In this document: in pieces, positions 6,837 to 13,397 of the stretch | Layout: each line of letters begins with the position of its first letter | How positions within the stretch are numbered: position 1 is the stretch's first letter | Source: an uncultured Lachnospiraceae bacterium | Lineage (GTDB): Bacteria > Bacillota > Clostridia > Lachnospirales > Lachnospiraceae | DNA: 20,152 nucleotides | NCBI GenBank assembly: GCA_910579495.1 | Contig: CAJTVD010000041.1 | Span: forward strand, 1 to 20,152 | Reading direction: 5' to 3' | Program-made: the position numbers and the translations under genes | Notes under the pieces: model-generated | Databases searched by the model: none | The model's input: only the letters and a program-made list of their open reading frames with translations | What the model was told of the DNA's origin: nothing

Positions 6837-6858
6837 GCCATAACTTTAGTTTGCCAGG

Positions 6859-6889
6859 TTGACTCTAAACCATACATTAGGTTTATACT
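6859..6889 (+). promoter_or_regulatory. MerR-type promoter/operator (19-bp spacer)
   Basis: TTGACT (6859-6864) and TATACT (6884-6889) are separated by exactly 19 bases, the over-long spacer typical of MerR-controlled promoters. The spacer carries the dyad TAAACC (6866-6871), eight bases, GGTTTA (6880-6885). MerR-family regulators bind such a dyad and twist the DNA to align the two boxes. The regulator gene starts 57 bases downstream, implying autoregulation. Confidence 0.8.
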
Positions 6890-6946
6890 TCTTTCATGAA
6901 GCGCTTCATAAGTAACTGTAAACAGATTTTTGAAAGAGGTACAGGC

Positions 6947-8284
6947 ATGAAAATAGGTGAATTTGCAAAAATGACGGGAATGCCCATATCGGTGCTCAGA
7001 CATTATGATAAAGAGGGACTGTTATGTCCGGATTATGTTGACCATTTTTCCGGTTACCGTCATTATTCCACTGACCAGATAGGGCAGGTGCAAAAAATTG
7101 AGCTATTAAAGAGCGGTGGCCTTTCTCTGAAAGAAATAAGGGATATTCTGAAAAATTCCAACGATAATGAGTTCATAATGGGCATTCTGGAACAGCGGGA
7201 GTCGGAATATCGAAATATGCTTGCTGCCATTGCGGAGGTGAAACGTATGATGTTTGAGAAAGAGGAGAAAAATACGAAGGTTGAACAGGAAGCACTGTCA
7301 GTAGTAGAAGAAAATGCATTTGGAGAAATGCTTATAAAGGGAATGTCCTTGCCCATACCGTTAAATCCCAAAGCCTTACAGGCTGCAAGGTGCAGTTTGG
7401 ACGAGGAAATACAAAGAAGAAATTTTCAGCGTATTTCCGGATTCATGACCTATGGTGGTAAGGACAAAAATGAGATTCAGGTGGTTGCCGAGGTGGTAAA
7501 ACTTAGAGACGAAATGGGGGAACTACATGAAGATATAAACCTTATTTTTGAGGATGATGAGCAGGTCATCGGCAAATGGAAGGTTGTGGGTGAATATGCT
7601 GTAAAGGAAGATTTTTATTCCGAACAAGGAGAACGGAGAGAATCCGATATGGGAAATAAGGACAGGGAAATCTATTTCCTGCCGGGCGGAGAAGATTACT
7701 GGATTTATAGCTGGACAAAAGGATATCTGAAATTGGACGGCGGCGACCAGTCCTGTTTATGCAGATATCAAATTGAGGACTATCAAGGCAGCCGTTATAT
7801 GTTTGTGGAGAACAAATCCTATGAATATCTTCGCGGCGGGAGGCCTACCGTATTAGTGCTGGAACAGGTTGATAAAAACAGGTATACCAAGCGTGAGATT
7901 GCCAGAGAAGATGACACGGATATGCCTTTTGTGAATGACGGGCGGGTTCTGGGAGATTGGAAGGCTTTTGACTTTATCCGCAATAGAGAGGAATTCGTTC
8001 CGGATGTGAATCATCTCCCCCAGGAAAGACTATTTTTTAAGCATATGCATTTTGGAGAAGAGGGATTTTTGCTTAGTGTTTATATGGATGAAACCACATC
8101 GGGTAAAGAGATTCAGAGCTGGACGAAAGGTTATGTGCTCAAGCATTATAATCATACCGCCTGTGCATATGAAATTGTGACAGTTGATGGCATGGACTAT
8201 ATGATTATAGAGTGGAAGAGCGGGGATTATCGATGGGGCGGCCATGATACGGACTATTATGTATTTATAAGAGATAATGTATGA
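6947..8284 (+). CDS. MerR-family regulator with two lipocalin-like sensor repeats
   Basis: A 445-residue transcription factor, far longer than the 110-280 residues usual for MerR proteins. Residues 1-70 are a MerR winged helix (M-K-I-G-E-F-A-K-M-T-G, then V-L-R-H-Y-D-K-E-G-L-L, F-S-G-Y-R-H-Y), followed by a dimerisation coiled coil to about 115. Two homologous beta-rich repeats follow. Repeat 1 (about 204-306) opens V-I-G-K-W-K and contains S-W-T-K-G-Y at 255. Repeat 2 (about 326-445) opens M-P-F-V-N-D-G-R-V-L-G-D-W-K, contains S-W-T-K-G-Y at 391 and ends W-K-S-G-D-Y-R-W-G-G. This resembles the lipocalin-like module at the C-terminus of some BlaR1-like proteins. The start at 6947 has AAAGAGG at good spacing, whereas the ATG at 6896 lies at the predicted transcription start. 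It probably senses a hydrophobic or bulky ligand, which is inferred. Confidence 0.85.
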   Translation: MKIGEFAKMTGMPISVLRHYDKEGLLCPDYVDHFSGYRHYSTDQIGQVQKIELLKSGGLSLKEIRDILKNSNDNEFIMGILEQRESEYRNMLAAIAEVKRMMFEKEEKNTKVEQEALSVVEENAFGEMLIKGMSLPIPLNPKALQAARCSLDEEIQRRNFQRISGFMTYGGKDKNEIQVVAEVVKLRDEMGELHEDINLIFEDDEQVIGKWKVVGEYAVKEDFYSEQGERRESDMGNKDREIYFLPGGEDYWIYSWTKGYLKLDGGDQSCLCRYQIEDYQGSRYMFVENKSYEYLRGGRPTVLVLEQVDKNRYTKREIAREDDTDMPFVNDGRVLGDWKAFDFIRNREEFVPDVNHLPQERLFFKHMHFGEEGFLLSVYMDETTSGKEIQSWTKGYVLKHYNHTACAYEIVTVDGMDYMIIEWKSGDYRWGGHDTDYYVFIRDNV

Positions 8285-8631
8285 GTTACATTGCATAAAT
8301 CCTAAAAAATATAGTTAAGTGAAGTAAAGAACACGCCGTGTTCAGATGGTAGAAACAGGGTTCTTCCGATTTCTGGTTATTGCAGCCCTTAACCATACAA
8401 TCTGCAATTCCCGGAAAGGCATGGTAACTTATCAGCCCGTCACAAAGGGCGGGCGTTCCGCCTGCAATATGCCCGTCAAATATACGAAAGCCCTGTTGGC
8501 TTTTCTCTTTGCGCTTGGTAGAATGCAGGTACAAAGAAAGTTTACCACTGACCGATATGGGGTATATAAACGGTTGAGCCGAAATGGTATAAAATGCAGG
8601 CAAAATTTTTGCCTGCATTTTACATAGGAAA
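8285..8631. other. About 350-base gap without a convincing gene
   Basis: No frame here has both a ribosome binding site and protein-like composition. It holds a tight inverted repeat GAACACG-C-CGTGTTC (8329-8343), a GGCGG/CCGCC pair near 8450-8463, a CTTTG/CAAAG pair (about 8510 and 8532), and the strong hairpin at 8591-8621. A frame of 93 codons from ATG 8346 exists but lacks a ribosome binding site and looks like structured non-coding DNA. The middle is G+C-richer than the MerR gene. It could be a non-coding RNA or a dispersed repeat; I recognise no known family. Confidence 0.4.
8591..8621. terminator. Strong inverted repeat upstream of purC, probable terminator
   Basis: AAAATGCAGGCAAAA (8591-8605) and TTTTGCCTGCATTTT (8607-8621) are perfect 15-base inverted repeats around a single T. 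The effective hairpin is an 11-bp AAAATGCAGGC stem with an A/T-rich loop. Only four T residues close it on the plus strand, so it is symmetrical and could act in both directions. It ends 10 bases before the purC promoter and would insulate purC. Confidence 0.6.
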
Positions 8632-8660
8632 TTGCATGATTCCAAGGAACGTGCTATAGT
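8632..8660 (+). promoter_or_regulatory. purC promoter
   Basis: TTGCAT (8632-8637), a 17-base spacer and TATAGT (8655-8660), with TGC directly before the -10 (extended -10). Transcription would start near 8667, leaving a leader of about 45 bases, too short for a purine riboswitch. No PurR-type box or riboswitch core is visible between here and the start codon. Confidence 0.7.
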
Positions 8661-8712
8661 ATTGGCAGATGGAAGTATTACATTGCCGCACCGCGGCAGA
8701 ATGGAGGAGAGC

Positions 8713-9420
8713 ATGGAAAAAAAGGAGCAGCTTTACGAAGGGAAAGCCAAAAAGGTATTTGCAACAGAGGACCCGGATGTAGTGATCGTAGATTACAAGG
8801 ACGATGCAACAGCCTTTAACGGGGAGAAGAAAGGGACCATTGTAGGCAAAGGTGTTATCAATAACCGTATGACCAATCATGTATTCCGTTTGCTGGAGAA
8901 GGAAGGGGTGCCTACCCATTTCGTGGAGGAACTAAGCGACCGGGAGACTGCAGTAAAGAAGGTGGAGATAGTCCCCCTGGAGGTGATTATCCGCAATGTG
9001 GCGGCAGGTAGCTTTTCCAAGCGTCTGGGAGTGCCGGAGGGAACCCCTTTTCAGGAGCCTACCATAGAATTTAGCTATAAAAACGATGAACTGGGCGACC
9101 CGCTGATCAACAGCCATTTTGCAGTAGCCCTGGGCCTTGCCACCTGGGAAGAGATTGATACCATTAAGAAATACGCTTTTAAAGTGAATGATGTGTTAAA
9201 GGCTTATTTCCTGCAGGCAGATATCAAACTGGTTGACTTTAAGATTGAATTTGGGCGTTTCCACGGCCAAATACTTCTGGCGGACGAGACTTCCCCGGAT
9301 ACCTGCAGGCTGTGGGATGTGCATACCAACGAAAAACTGGACAAGGACCGTTTCCGCAGGGATTTGGGAAATGTGGAGGAAGCCTACAACGAAGTGTTTA
9401 AACGGCTGGGGCTGGGGTAA
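8713..9420 (+). CDS. purC: Phosphoribosylaminoimidazole-succinocarboxamide synthase (SAICAR synthetase)
   Basis: This cytosolic enzyme joins CAIR and aspartate using ATP to give SAICAR, a late step of de novo purine synthesis; purB downstream acts on that product. The protein is 235 residues, the normal bacterial length. It opens Q-L-Y-E-G-K-A-K-K-V-F, the hallmark N-terminus, and shows D-D-A-T-A-F-N-G, G-V-I-N-N, P-L-E-V-I-I-R-N-V-A-A-G-S, I-E-F-G-R (within K-I-E-F-G-R-F-H-G) and L-A-D-E-T-S-P-D-T-C-R-L-W-D. All are conserved substrate- and metal-binding segments. GGAGG (8703-8707) is 5 bases before the ATG at 8713, which is preferred to the ATG at 8701 that precedes that site. Confidence 0.97.
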   Translation: MEKKEQLYEGKAKKVFATEDPDVVIVDYKDDATAFNGEKKGTIVGKGVINNRMTNHVFRLLEKEGVPTHFVEELSDRETAVKKVEIVPLEVIIRNVAAGSFSKRLGVPEGTPFQEPTIEFSYKNDELGDPLINSHFAVALGLATWEEIDTIKKYAFKVNDVLKAYFLQADIKLVDFKIEFGRFHGQILLADETSPDTCRLWDVHTNEKLDKDRFRRDLGNVEEAYNEVFKRLGLG

Positions 9421-9442
9421 CAGCAGGCAGCATCTTTTACTT

Positions 9443-9489
9443 CGTGGGAAGCCCTGGGCGCTGGGCCTGATAATATGGGGCTTCCCGCG
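9443..9489. other. Large hairpin after purC
   Basis: GGGAAGCCC (9446-9454) and GGGCTTCCC (9478-9486) are perfect inverted repeats, extendable outward by TG/GC-type pairs to about 12 bp, with a 23-base loop. No T-run follows (CAGTAAATTCC), so it is not a standard terminator. It could protect the purC mRNA 3' end. Confidence 0.4.
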
Positions 9490-9767
9490 CAGTAAATTCC
9501 TGTAGGCAGGCCTTAGCCCTTTTATTTTGGGAGATATTATTCTGCAATGTTATCCGGATGGCTGTCACCGTTTCCTGGGTATATCTGGCGGCTATCGGCA
9601 GGGAGGTTTTCCGCAAGCACACCAGGATATCCTATCAATGCCTGGAAAAAGAAATGAAGCCAACCGCCGGAAAACTGGGCAGGGGCCTGGCGGAAAAAGA
9701 TGTGGTAAACCTGCTGTACCAGTTTTCTAATTATTTTTTGCAGTGTCTGCGTATATCATTCTATTAA
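9490..9767 (+). other. Decayed-looking stretch with no recognised gene
   Basis: A 69-codon frame from 9558 to 9767 reads MAVTVSWVYLAAIGREVF and later L-A-E-K-D-V-V-N-L-L-Y-Q-F-S-N-Y-F. This is protein-like in places but lacks a ribosome binding site, and I recognise no family. It directly precedes the ABC-exporter relic, so it may be the remains of another gene or of that exporter's divergent N-terminus. Confidence 0.25.
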
Positions 9768-10110
9768 GACCCCCGCAGGAGGGAAGGGCCACTCACGGGC
9801 TGTACGTTGCCCTGATCCCTGCGCTGATAAAAGTGGGTAACTTTTTCATTAGTTTATTGGACAATTATCTGGTAAATGTCAAAATAGAAAAGCATATTTT
9901 TGATCAATTCCAACAAGATAAAAATTTAGAAGAAACCTTTCCTGCCACCCACAGGCTGGGGGGAGAACGCAGGCCCGATATTGGTGCTGGATGGGGGAAG
10001 CTTGCGGGAAAGGGAACATTCAGGAATTGACAGATAAGAAGGGATTATTTTATTATATATGGAGTGAACAGGCAAAGCAGTATCACAGGGAGACACAAAG
10101 GGAAACTTAG
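9743..10110 (+). pseudogene. Relic of an ABC exporter (fused permease/ATPase) with internal deletion and frameshifts
   Basis: The pieces belong to an ABC-type exporter but are out of register. The segment encoding V-A-L-I-P-A-L-I-K-V-G-N-F-F-I and Y-L-V-N-V-K-I-E-K-H-I-F-D-Q-F (about 9805-9925) resembles a transmembrane helix and following cytosolic helix of the N-terminal half. It runs straight into A-T-H-R-L-G-G-E-R-R (from about 9946), the H-loop region near the end of the ATPase domain. Walker A, signature and Walker B are therefore missing, along with most of the membrane domain. A frame change gives I-L-V-L-D-G-G (9978-9998), and another gives Q-E-L-T-D-K-K-G-L-F-Y-Y-I-W-S-E-Q-A-K-Q-Y, the usual exporter C-terminus, ending at TAG 10108-10110. 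It cannot make a working transporter. The start coordinate is approximate. Confidence 0.7.
10027..10056 (+). promoter_or_regulatory. Probable purB promoter inside the exporter relic
   Basis: A perfect -35 TTGACA (10027-10032), an 18-base spacer and TATTAT (10051-10056). Transcription would start near 10063, giving a leader of about 95 bases before purB. The sequence coincides with the relic's C-terminal codons (E-L-T-D-K-K-G-L-F-Y-Y), so the promoter arose in, or is fortuitously contained in, former coding DNA. Confidence 0.55.
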
Positions 10111-10159
10111 CAAAGCTGATGTGAATTTGCAGAAGGATAACCAAAATAGGAGGAGCAAT

Positions 10160-11611
10160 ATGGATACGGACAGGTATATCAGCCCTTTATCGGAGCGTTA
10201 TGCCAGCAGGGAGATGCAATACATTTTTTCCCAGGATATGAAGTTTAAAACCTGGCGGAAATTATGGATTGCCCTGGCGGAAACCGAGATGGAGCTGGGG
10301 CTTTCCCAAAAGGGCAAGCCGGTAATCACAAAGGAGCAGATTGACGAATTGAAGGCCCATGAGGGGGATATCAATTATGATGTGGCGAAAGCGAGGGAGA
10401 AGGAAGTCCGCCATGATGTAATGAGCCATGTATACGCCTACGGGCAGCAGTGCCCGAAAGCAGCGGGGATCATCCACCTGGGGGCCACAAGCTGCTATGT
10501 GGGGGACAATACGGACATTATCATAATGGCCAGGGCCTTGGGGCTGGTAAAAAAGAAGCTGGTAAATGTACTGAAGGAACTGGCGGAATTTGCTGATACC
10601 TACAAAGCGCTGCCCACATTGGCGTTTACCCATTTCCAGCCGGCCCAGCCCACCACTGTGGGAAAGCGCGCCGCCTTATGGATGCAGGAATTTTATCTGG
10701 ACCTGGAGGATTTAGATTATGCGCTCTCAGGCATGAAGCTCCTGGGTTCCAAAGGCACTACCGGGACCCAGGCCTCCTTTCTGGAGCTGTTTAACGGAGA
10801 CCAGGAAACGGTGGACCGGATTGACCCTATGATTGCGGAAAAGATGGGCTTTAAAGAGTGCTTCCCGGTATCCGGGCAGACCTATTCCAGGAAAGTGGAT
10901 ACCAGGGTCGCCAATGTGCTTTCCGGGATTGCGGCAAGCGCCCACAAAATGTCCAACGACATCCGCCTTCTCCAGCATTTGAAAGAGGTGGAGGAGCCTT
11001 TTGAAAAGAGCCAGATCGGTTCCTCAGCCATGGCATATAAGAGAAATCCCATGCGCAGCGAGCGCATTGCATCCCTGGCAAGATACGTGATGGTCGATGC
11101 CCTAAATCCCGCCATCACCTCGGCGGCCCAGTGGTTTGAGAGAACCCTGGACGATTCCGCCAACAAGCGCATTTCTATACCGGAGGCTTTCCTGGCAGTG
11201 GACGGCATCCTGGACTTGTGCCTGAACGTGGTGGACGGGCTGGTGGTTTACCCCAAAGTCATAGAAAAACACCTGATGGGCGAACTGCCTTTTATGGCTA
11301 CGGAAAATATTATGATGGACGCGGTGAAAATGGGGGGCAACAGGCAGGAGCTCCATGAGAAAATCAGGGAGCTTTCCATGGAAGCGGGGAGAAACGTGAA
11401 AGTGGAGGGAAAAGAAAACAACCTGCTCTCCCTGATTGCGGCGGACCCGGCATTCAATATGTCCCTGGCAGACCTGGAAAAAACCATGGACCCTTCCCGG
11501 TATACAGGACGGGCAAAGGAACAGGTGGAGAGCTTCCTTGAGAAAGTTATCCGCCCGGTGCTGGAAGAAAATAAAGAACTTCTGGGAATGAAAGCAGAAA
11601 TTTTGGTATAG
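10160..11611 (+). CDS. purB: Adenylosuccinate lyase
   Basis: The enzyme removes fumarate from SAICAR (giving AICAR) and from adenylosuccinate (giving AMP), so it acts twice in purine synthesis, in the cytosol as a homotetramer. The protein has 483 residues and belongs to the longer, eukaryote-like subgroup. Visible catalytic elements are R-H-D-V-M-S-H at 84-90, T-H-F-Q-P-A-Q-P-T-T-V-G-K-R from 157 (catalytic His158), and the flexible signature loop Q-I-G-S-S-A-M-A-Y-K-R-N-P-M-R around 285-299. The substrate-contacting segments L-G-A-T-S and G-T-T-G-T-Q-A-S are also present. AGGAGG (10148-10153) is 6 bases before the ATG at 10160, which rules out the longer in-frame start at 10064. The PurF-like gene follows after 142 bases. 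Confidence 0.97.
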   Translation: MDTDRYISPLSERYASREMQYIFSQDMKFKTWRKLWIALAETEMELGLSQKGKPVITKEQIDELKAHEGDINYDVAKAREKEVRHDVMSHVYAYGQQCPKAAGIIHLGATSCYVGDNTDIIIMARALGLVKKKLVNVLKELAEFADTYKALPTLAFTHFQPAQPTTVGKRAALWMQEFYLDLEDLDYALSGMKLLGSKGTTGTQASFLELFNGDQETVDRIDPMIAEKMGFKECFPVSGQTYSRKVDTRVANVLSGIAASAHKMSNDIRLLQHLKEVEEPFEKSQIGSSAMAYKRNPMRSERIASLARYVMVDALNPAITSAAQWFERTLDDSANKRISIPEAFLAVDGILDLCLNVVDGLVVYPKVIEKHLMGELPFMATENIMMDAVKMGGNRQELHEKIRELSMEAGRNVKVEGKENNLLSLIAADPAFNMSLADLEKTMDPSRYTGRAKEQVESFLEKVIRPVLEENKELLGMKAEILV

Positions 11612-11753
11612 GAACTGATTGCGGAACTGGAAACGAAAACAGTAATCCGCCGGATGGTGCCCCAGATGAATTTCAGGATGTGGAACAGCCGGAAATTTAT
11701 CTGCGTAACCGGGCGCAGGGAGGGGGATTACGGTACTGGAATAGGAGACTCAC

Positions 11754-13160
11754 ATGGGTGGTTTTTTTGGAGCAGCGTGTAAGAATGACTGCGTATTTGA
11801 TTTATTTTTCGGCACGGATTATCACTCCCATTTAGGGACCAGAAGGGCGGGGATGGCTGTCTACAGCAGGGAAAAGGGCTTTGACCGGGCGATCCATAAC
11901 ATTGAAAACGCCCCCTTTCGGACGAAATTTGACAAGGATGTCAATAAGATGCAGGGCAGTTTTGGGATTGGCTGTATTTCTGATTATGAGCCCCAGCCCC
12001 TTTTGGTCCGGTCCCACCATGGCACATATGCAATTATGACAGTGGGCAAGATCAATAACATGACGGAAATCGTGAACAAGATTTTTACCATGGGGCACGC
12101 CCATTTTCTGGAAATGAGCGGAGGCGACATTAATGCCACGGAGCTGGTGGCGGCAATTATCAACCAGAAGGATAACCTGATTGAGGGGATTTCCTATGCC
12201 CAGGAATTGATTGATGGCTCCATAACCATTGCCCTGCTGACCCCCAAAGGGATTTTCGCAGCAAGGGATAAAATGGGGAGGACGCCGGTATCCATTGGGA
12301 AAAAGGAGGACGGGCACTGCATTTCCTTTGAGAGCTTTGCTTATCTAAACCTGGGATATACCCCGGATAGGGAATTAGGGCCTGGGGAAATCGTTATTGT
12401 AACACCGGAAGAGGCACGTACCCTGGTAAAGCCCGGGGAAGATATGAAAATCTGTACGTTCCTTTGGGTGTATTATGGGTACCCCTCTTCCTCCTACGAA
12501 GGCGTCAGTGTGGAAAAGATGCGGTGCAACTGCGGTGCGCTGCTGGCAAGGCGGGATGATGCTTCGCCGGACAATGTGGCCGGAGTACCGGATTCCGGTA
12601 TTGCCCATGCCATTGGCTATTCCAATGAATCAGGCATCCCCTTTTCCAGGCCATTTGTGAAATATACACCTACCTGGCCCAGATCCTTTATGCCCACCAT
12701 CCAAAGCAAGAGAAACCTGATTGCCAAGATGAAGCTGATACCGGTACACGACCTGATACAGAATAAAAGCCTGCTTTTGATAGACGATTCCATTGTACGG
12801 GGAACCCAGTTACGGGAGACTACGGAATTTTTGTACCATAGCGGCGCAAAGGAGGTACATATCAGGCCTGCCTGCCCGCCCATATTATATGGCTGTAAAT
12901 ACCTGAATTTCTCCCGCTCCACTTCGGAGATGGATCTGATCACCAGAAGAATCATCAGGGAGATGGAAGGGGAGGGGAAGTATGTAAATTTAAGCGCTTA
13001 CTCCAACCCGGAAACACCGGAATACCAGGAGATGGTAAGGCGTATCGGAGTGCAGCTTAATTTCACTTCCCTGAGATACCACAGGCTGGACGATATGATG
13101 GAATCGGTGGGGATTGACAAAAGTAAACTCTGCACTTACTGTTGGGACGGAAAGGAGTAA
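11754..13160 (+). CDS. Amidophosphoribosyltransferase-like (PurF-like) protein with degenerate glutaminase site
   Basis: A 468-residue PurF homologue. True PurF makes phosphoribosylamine from PRPP and glutamine, the first purine step. Here the phosphoribosyltransferase half is intact, with the PRPP loop L-I-D-D-S-I-V-R-G-T-Q at about 342-352. The Fe-S-type cysteines also have likely counterparts: Cys234, Cys374 or Cys381, and Cys460/Cys463 in C-T-Y-C. The glutaminase half is degenerate. The protein starts M-G-G-F-F-G instead of M-C-G, so the N-terminal nucleophile cysteine is absent. The usual H-N-G-N-L-V-N loop is replaced by T-V-G-K-I-N-N, and the conserved S-D-T-E by N-A-T-E. It may use free ammonia or a partner, or do something else. 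TAGGAGA precedes the ATG. Neighbours purC and purB suggest a purine link. Confidence 0.85.
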   Translation: MGGFFGAACKNDCVFDLFFGTDYHSHLGTRRAGMAVYSREKGFDRAIHNIENAPFRTKFDKDVNKMQGSFGIGCISDYEPQPLLVRSHHGTYAIMTVGKINNMTEIVNKIFTMGHAHFLEMSGGDINATELVAAIINQKDNLIEGISYAQELIDGSITIALLTPKGIFAARDKMGRTPVSIGKKEDGHCISFESFAYLNLGYTPDRELGPGEIVIVTPEEARTLVKPGEDMKICTFLWVYYGYPSSSYEGVSVEKMRCNCGALLARRDDASPDNVAGVPDSGIAHAIGYSNESGIPFSRPFVKYTPTWPRSFMPTIQSKRNLIAKMKLIPVHDLIQNKSLLLIDDSIVRGTQLRETTEFLYHSGAKEVHIRPACPPILYGCKYLNFSRSTSEMDLITRRIIREMEGEGKYVNLSAYSNPETPEYQEMVRRIGVQLNFTSLRYHRLDDMMESVGIDKSKLCTYCWDGKE

Positions 13161-13349
13161 GCAGGGGGCGTATCAGAGGGCAATATAAGCCAAGGAATGC
13201 TCCAGGGGCAGGCGAAGATGATTGTGGAGAGCGGCAGGGAGGATGGGCTTGACGATGAGACGATTTTAAAAAGAATGCAGGATAAGCTGGGGATGGCCAG
13301 GAAAGAAGAGGAGGTTTACCTGGAACAGTATGGGAGACAGACTGTGTAG
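13161..13349 (+). pseudogene. 3' relic of an Rpn/PD-(D/E)XK-type nuclease-transposase gene
   Basis: Directly after the PurF-like stop, and in the same frame, codons read G-N-I-S-Q-G-M-L-Q-G-Q-A-K-M-I-V-E-S-G-R, then G-L-D-D-E-T-I-L-K-R-M-Q-D-K-L-G, and end E-Q-Y-G-R-Q-T-V at TAG 13347-13349. This resembles the C-terminal tail of Rpn-family (PD-(D/E)XK) recombination-promoting nuclease or transposase proteins, where an I-L-K-R-L-like helix precedes a final helix ending in a Tyr-rich segment. The catalytic domain is absent. An ATG at 13197 would give a 50-residue product but has only a weak GGA before it. I read this as a remnant rather than a working gene. Confidence 0.5.
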
Positions 13350-13397
13350 AGGCTCCTGGTGCTTGTTTTGGCTATTGTGGGGAATGGTTAAAGAAAA

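Noticed and set aside
8329..8360. Possible purine riboswitch: the minus strand contains GTTTCTACC, a core motif of purine riboswitches
   Set aside because: The match is on the wrong strand for purC. The partner helices and the other loop motif are absent, and the purC leader after its promoter is only about 45 bases.
8346..8627. 93-codon plus-strand frame and the overlapping 142-codon minus-strand frame before purC
   Set aside because: Neither has a ribosome binding site. The minus-strand frame runs through the purC promoter and into the purC ribosome binding site. Composition looks non-coding on both strands.
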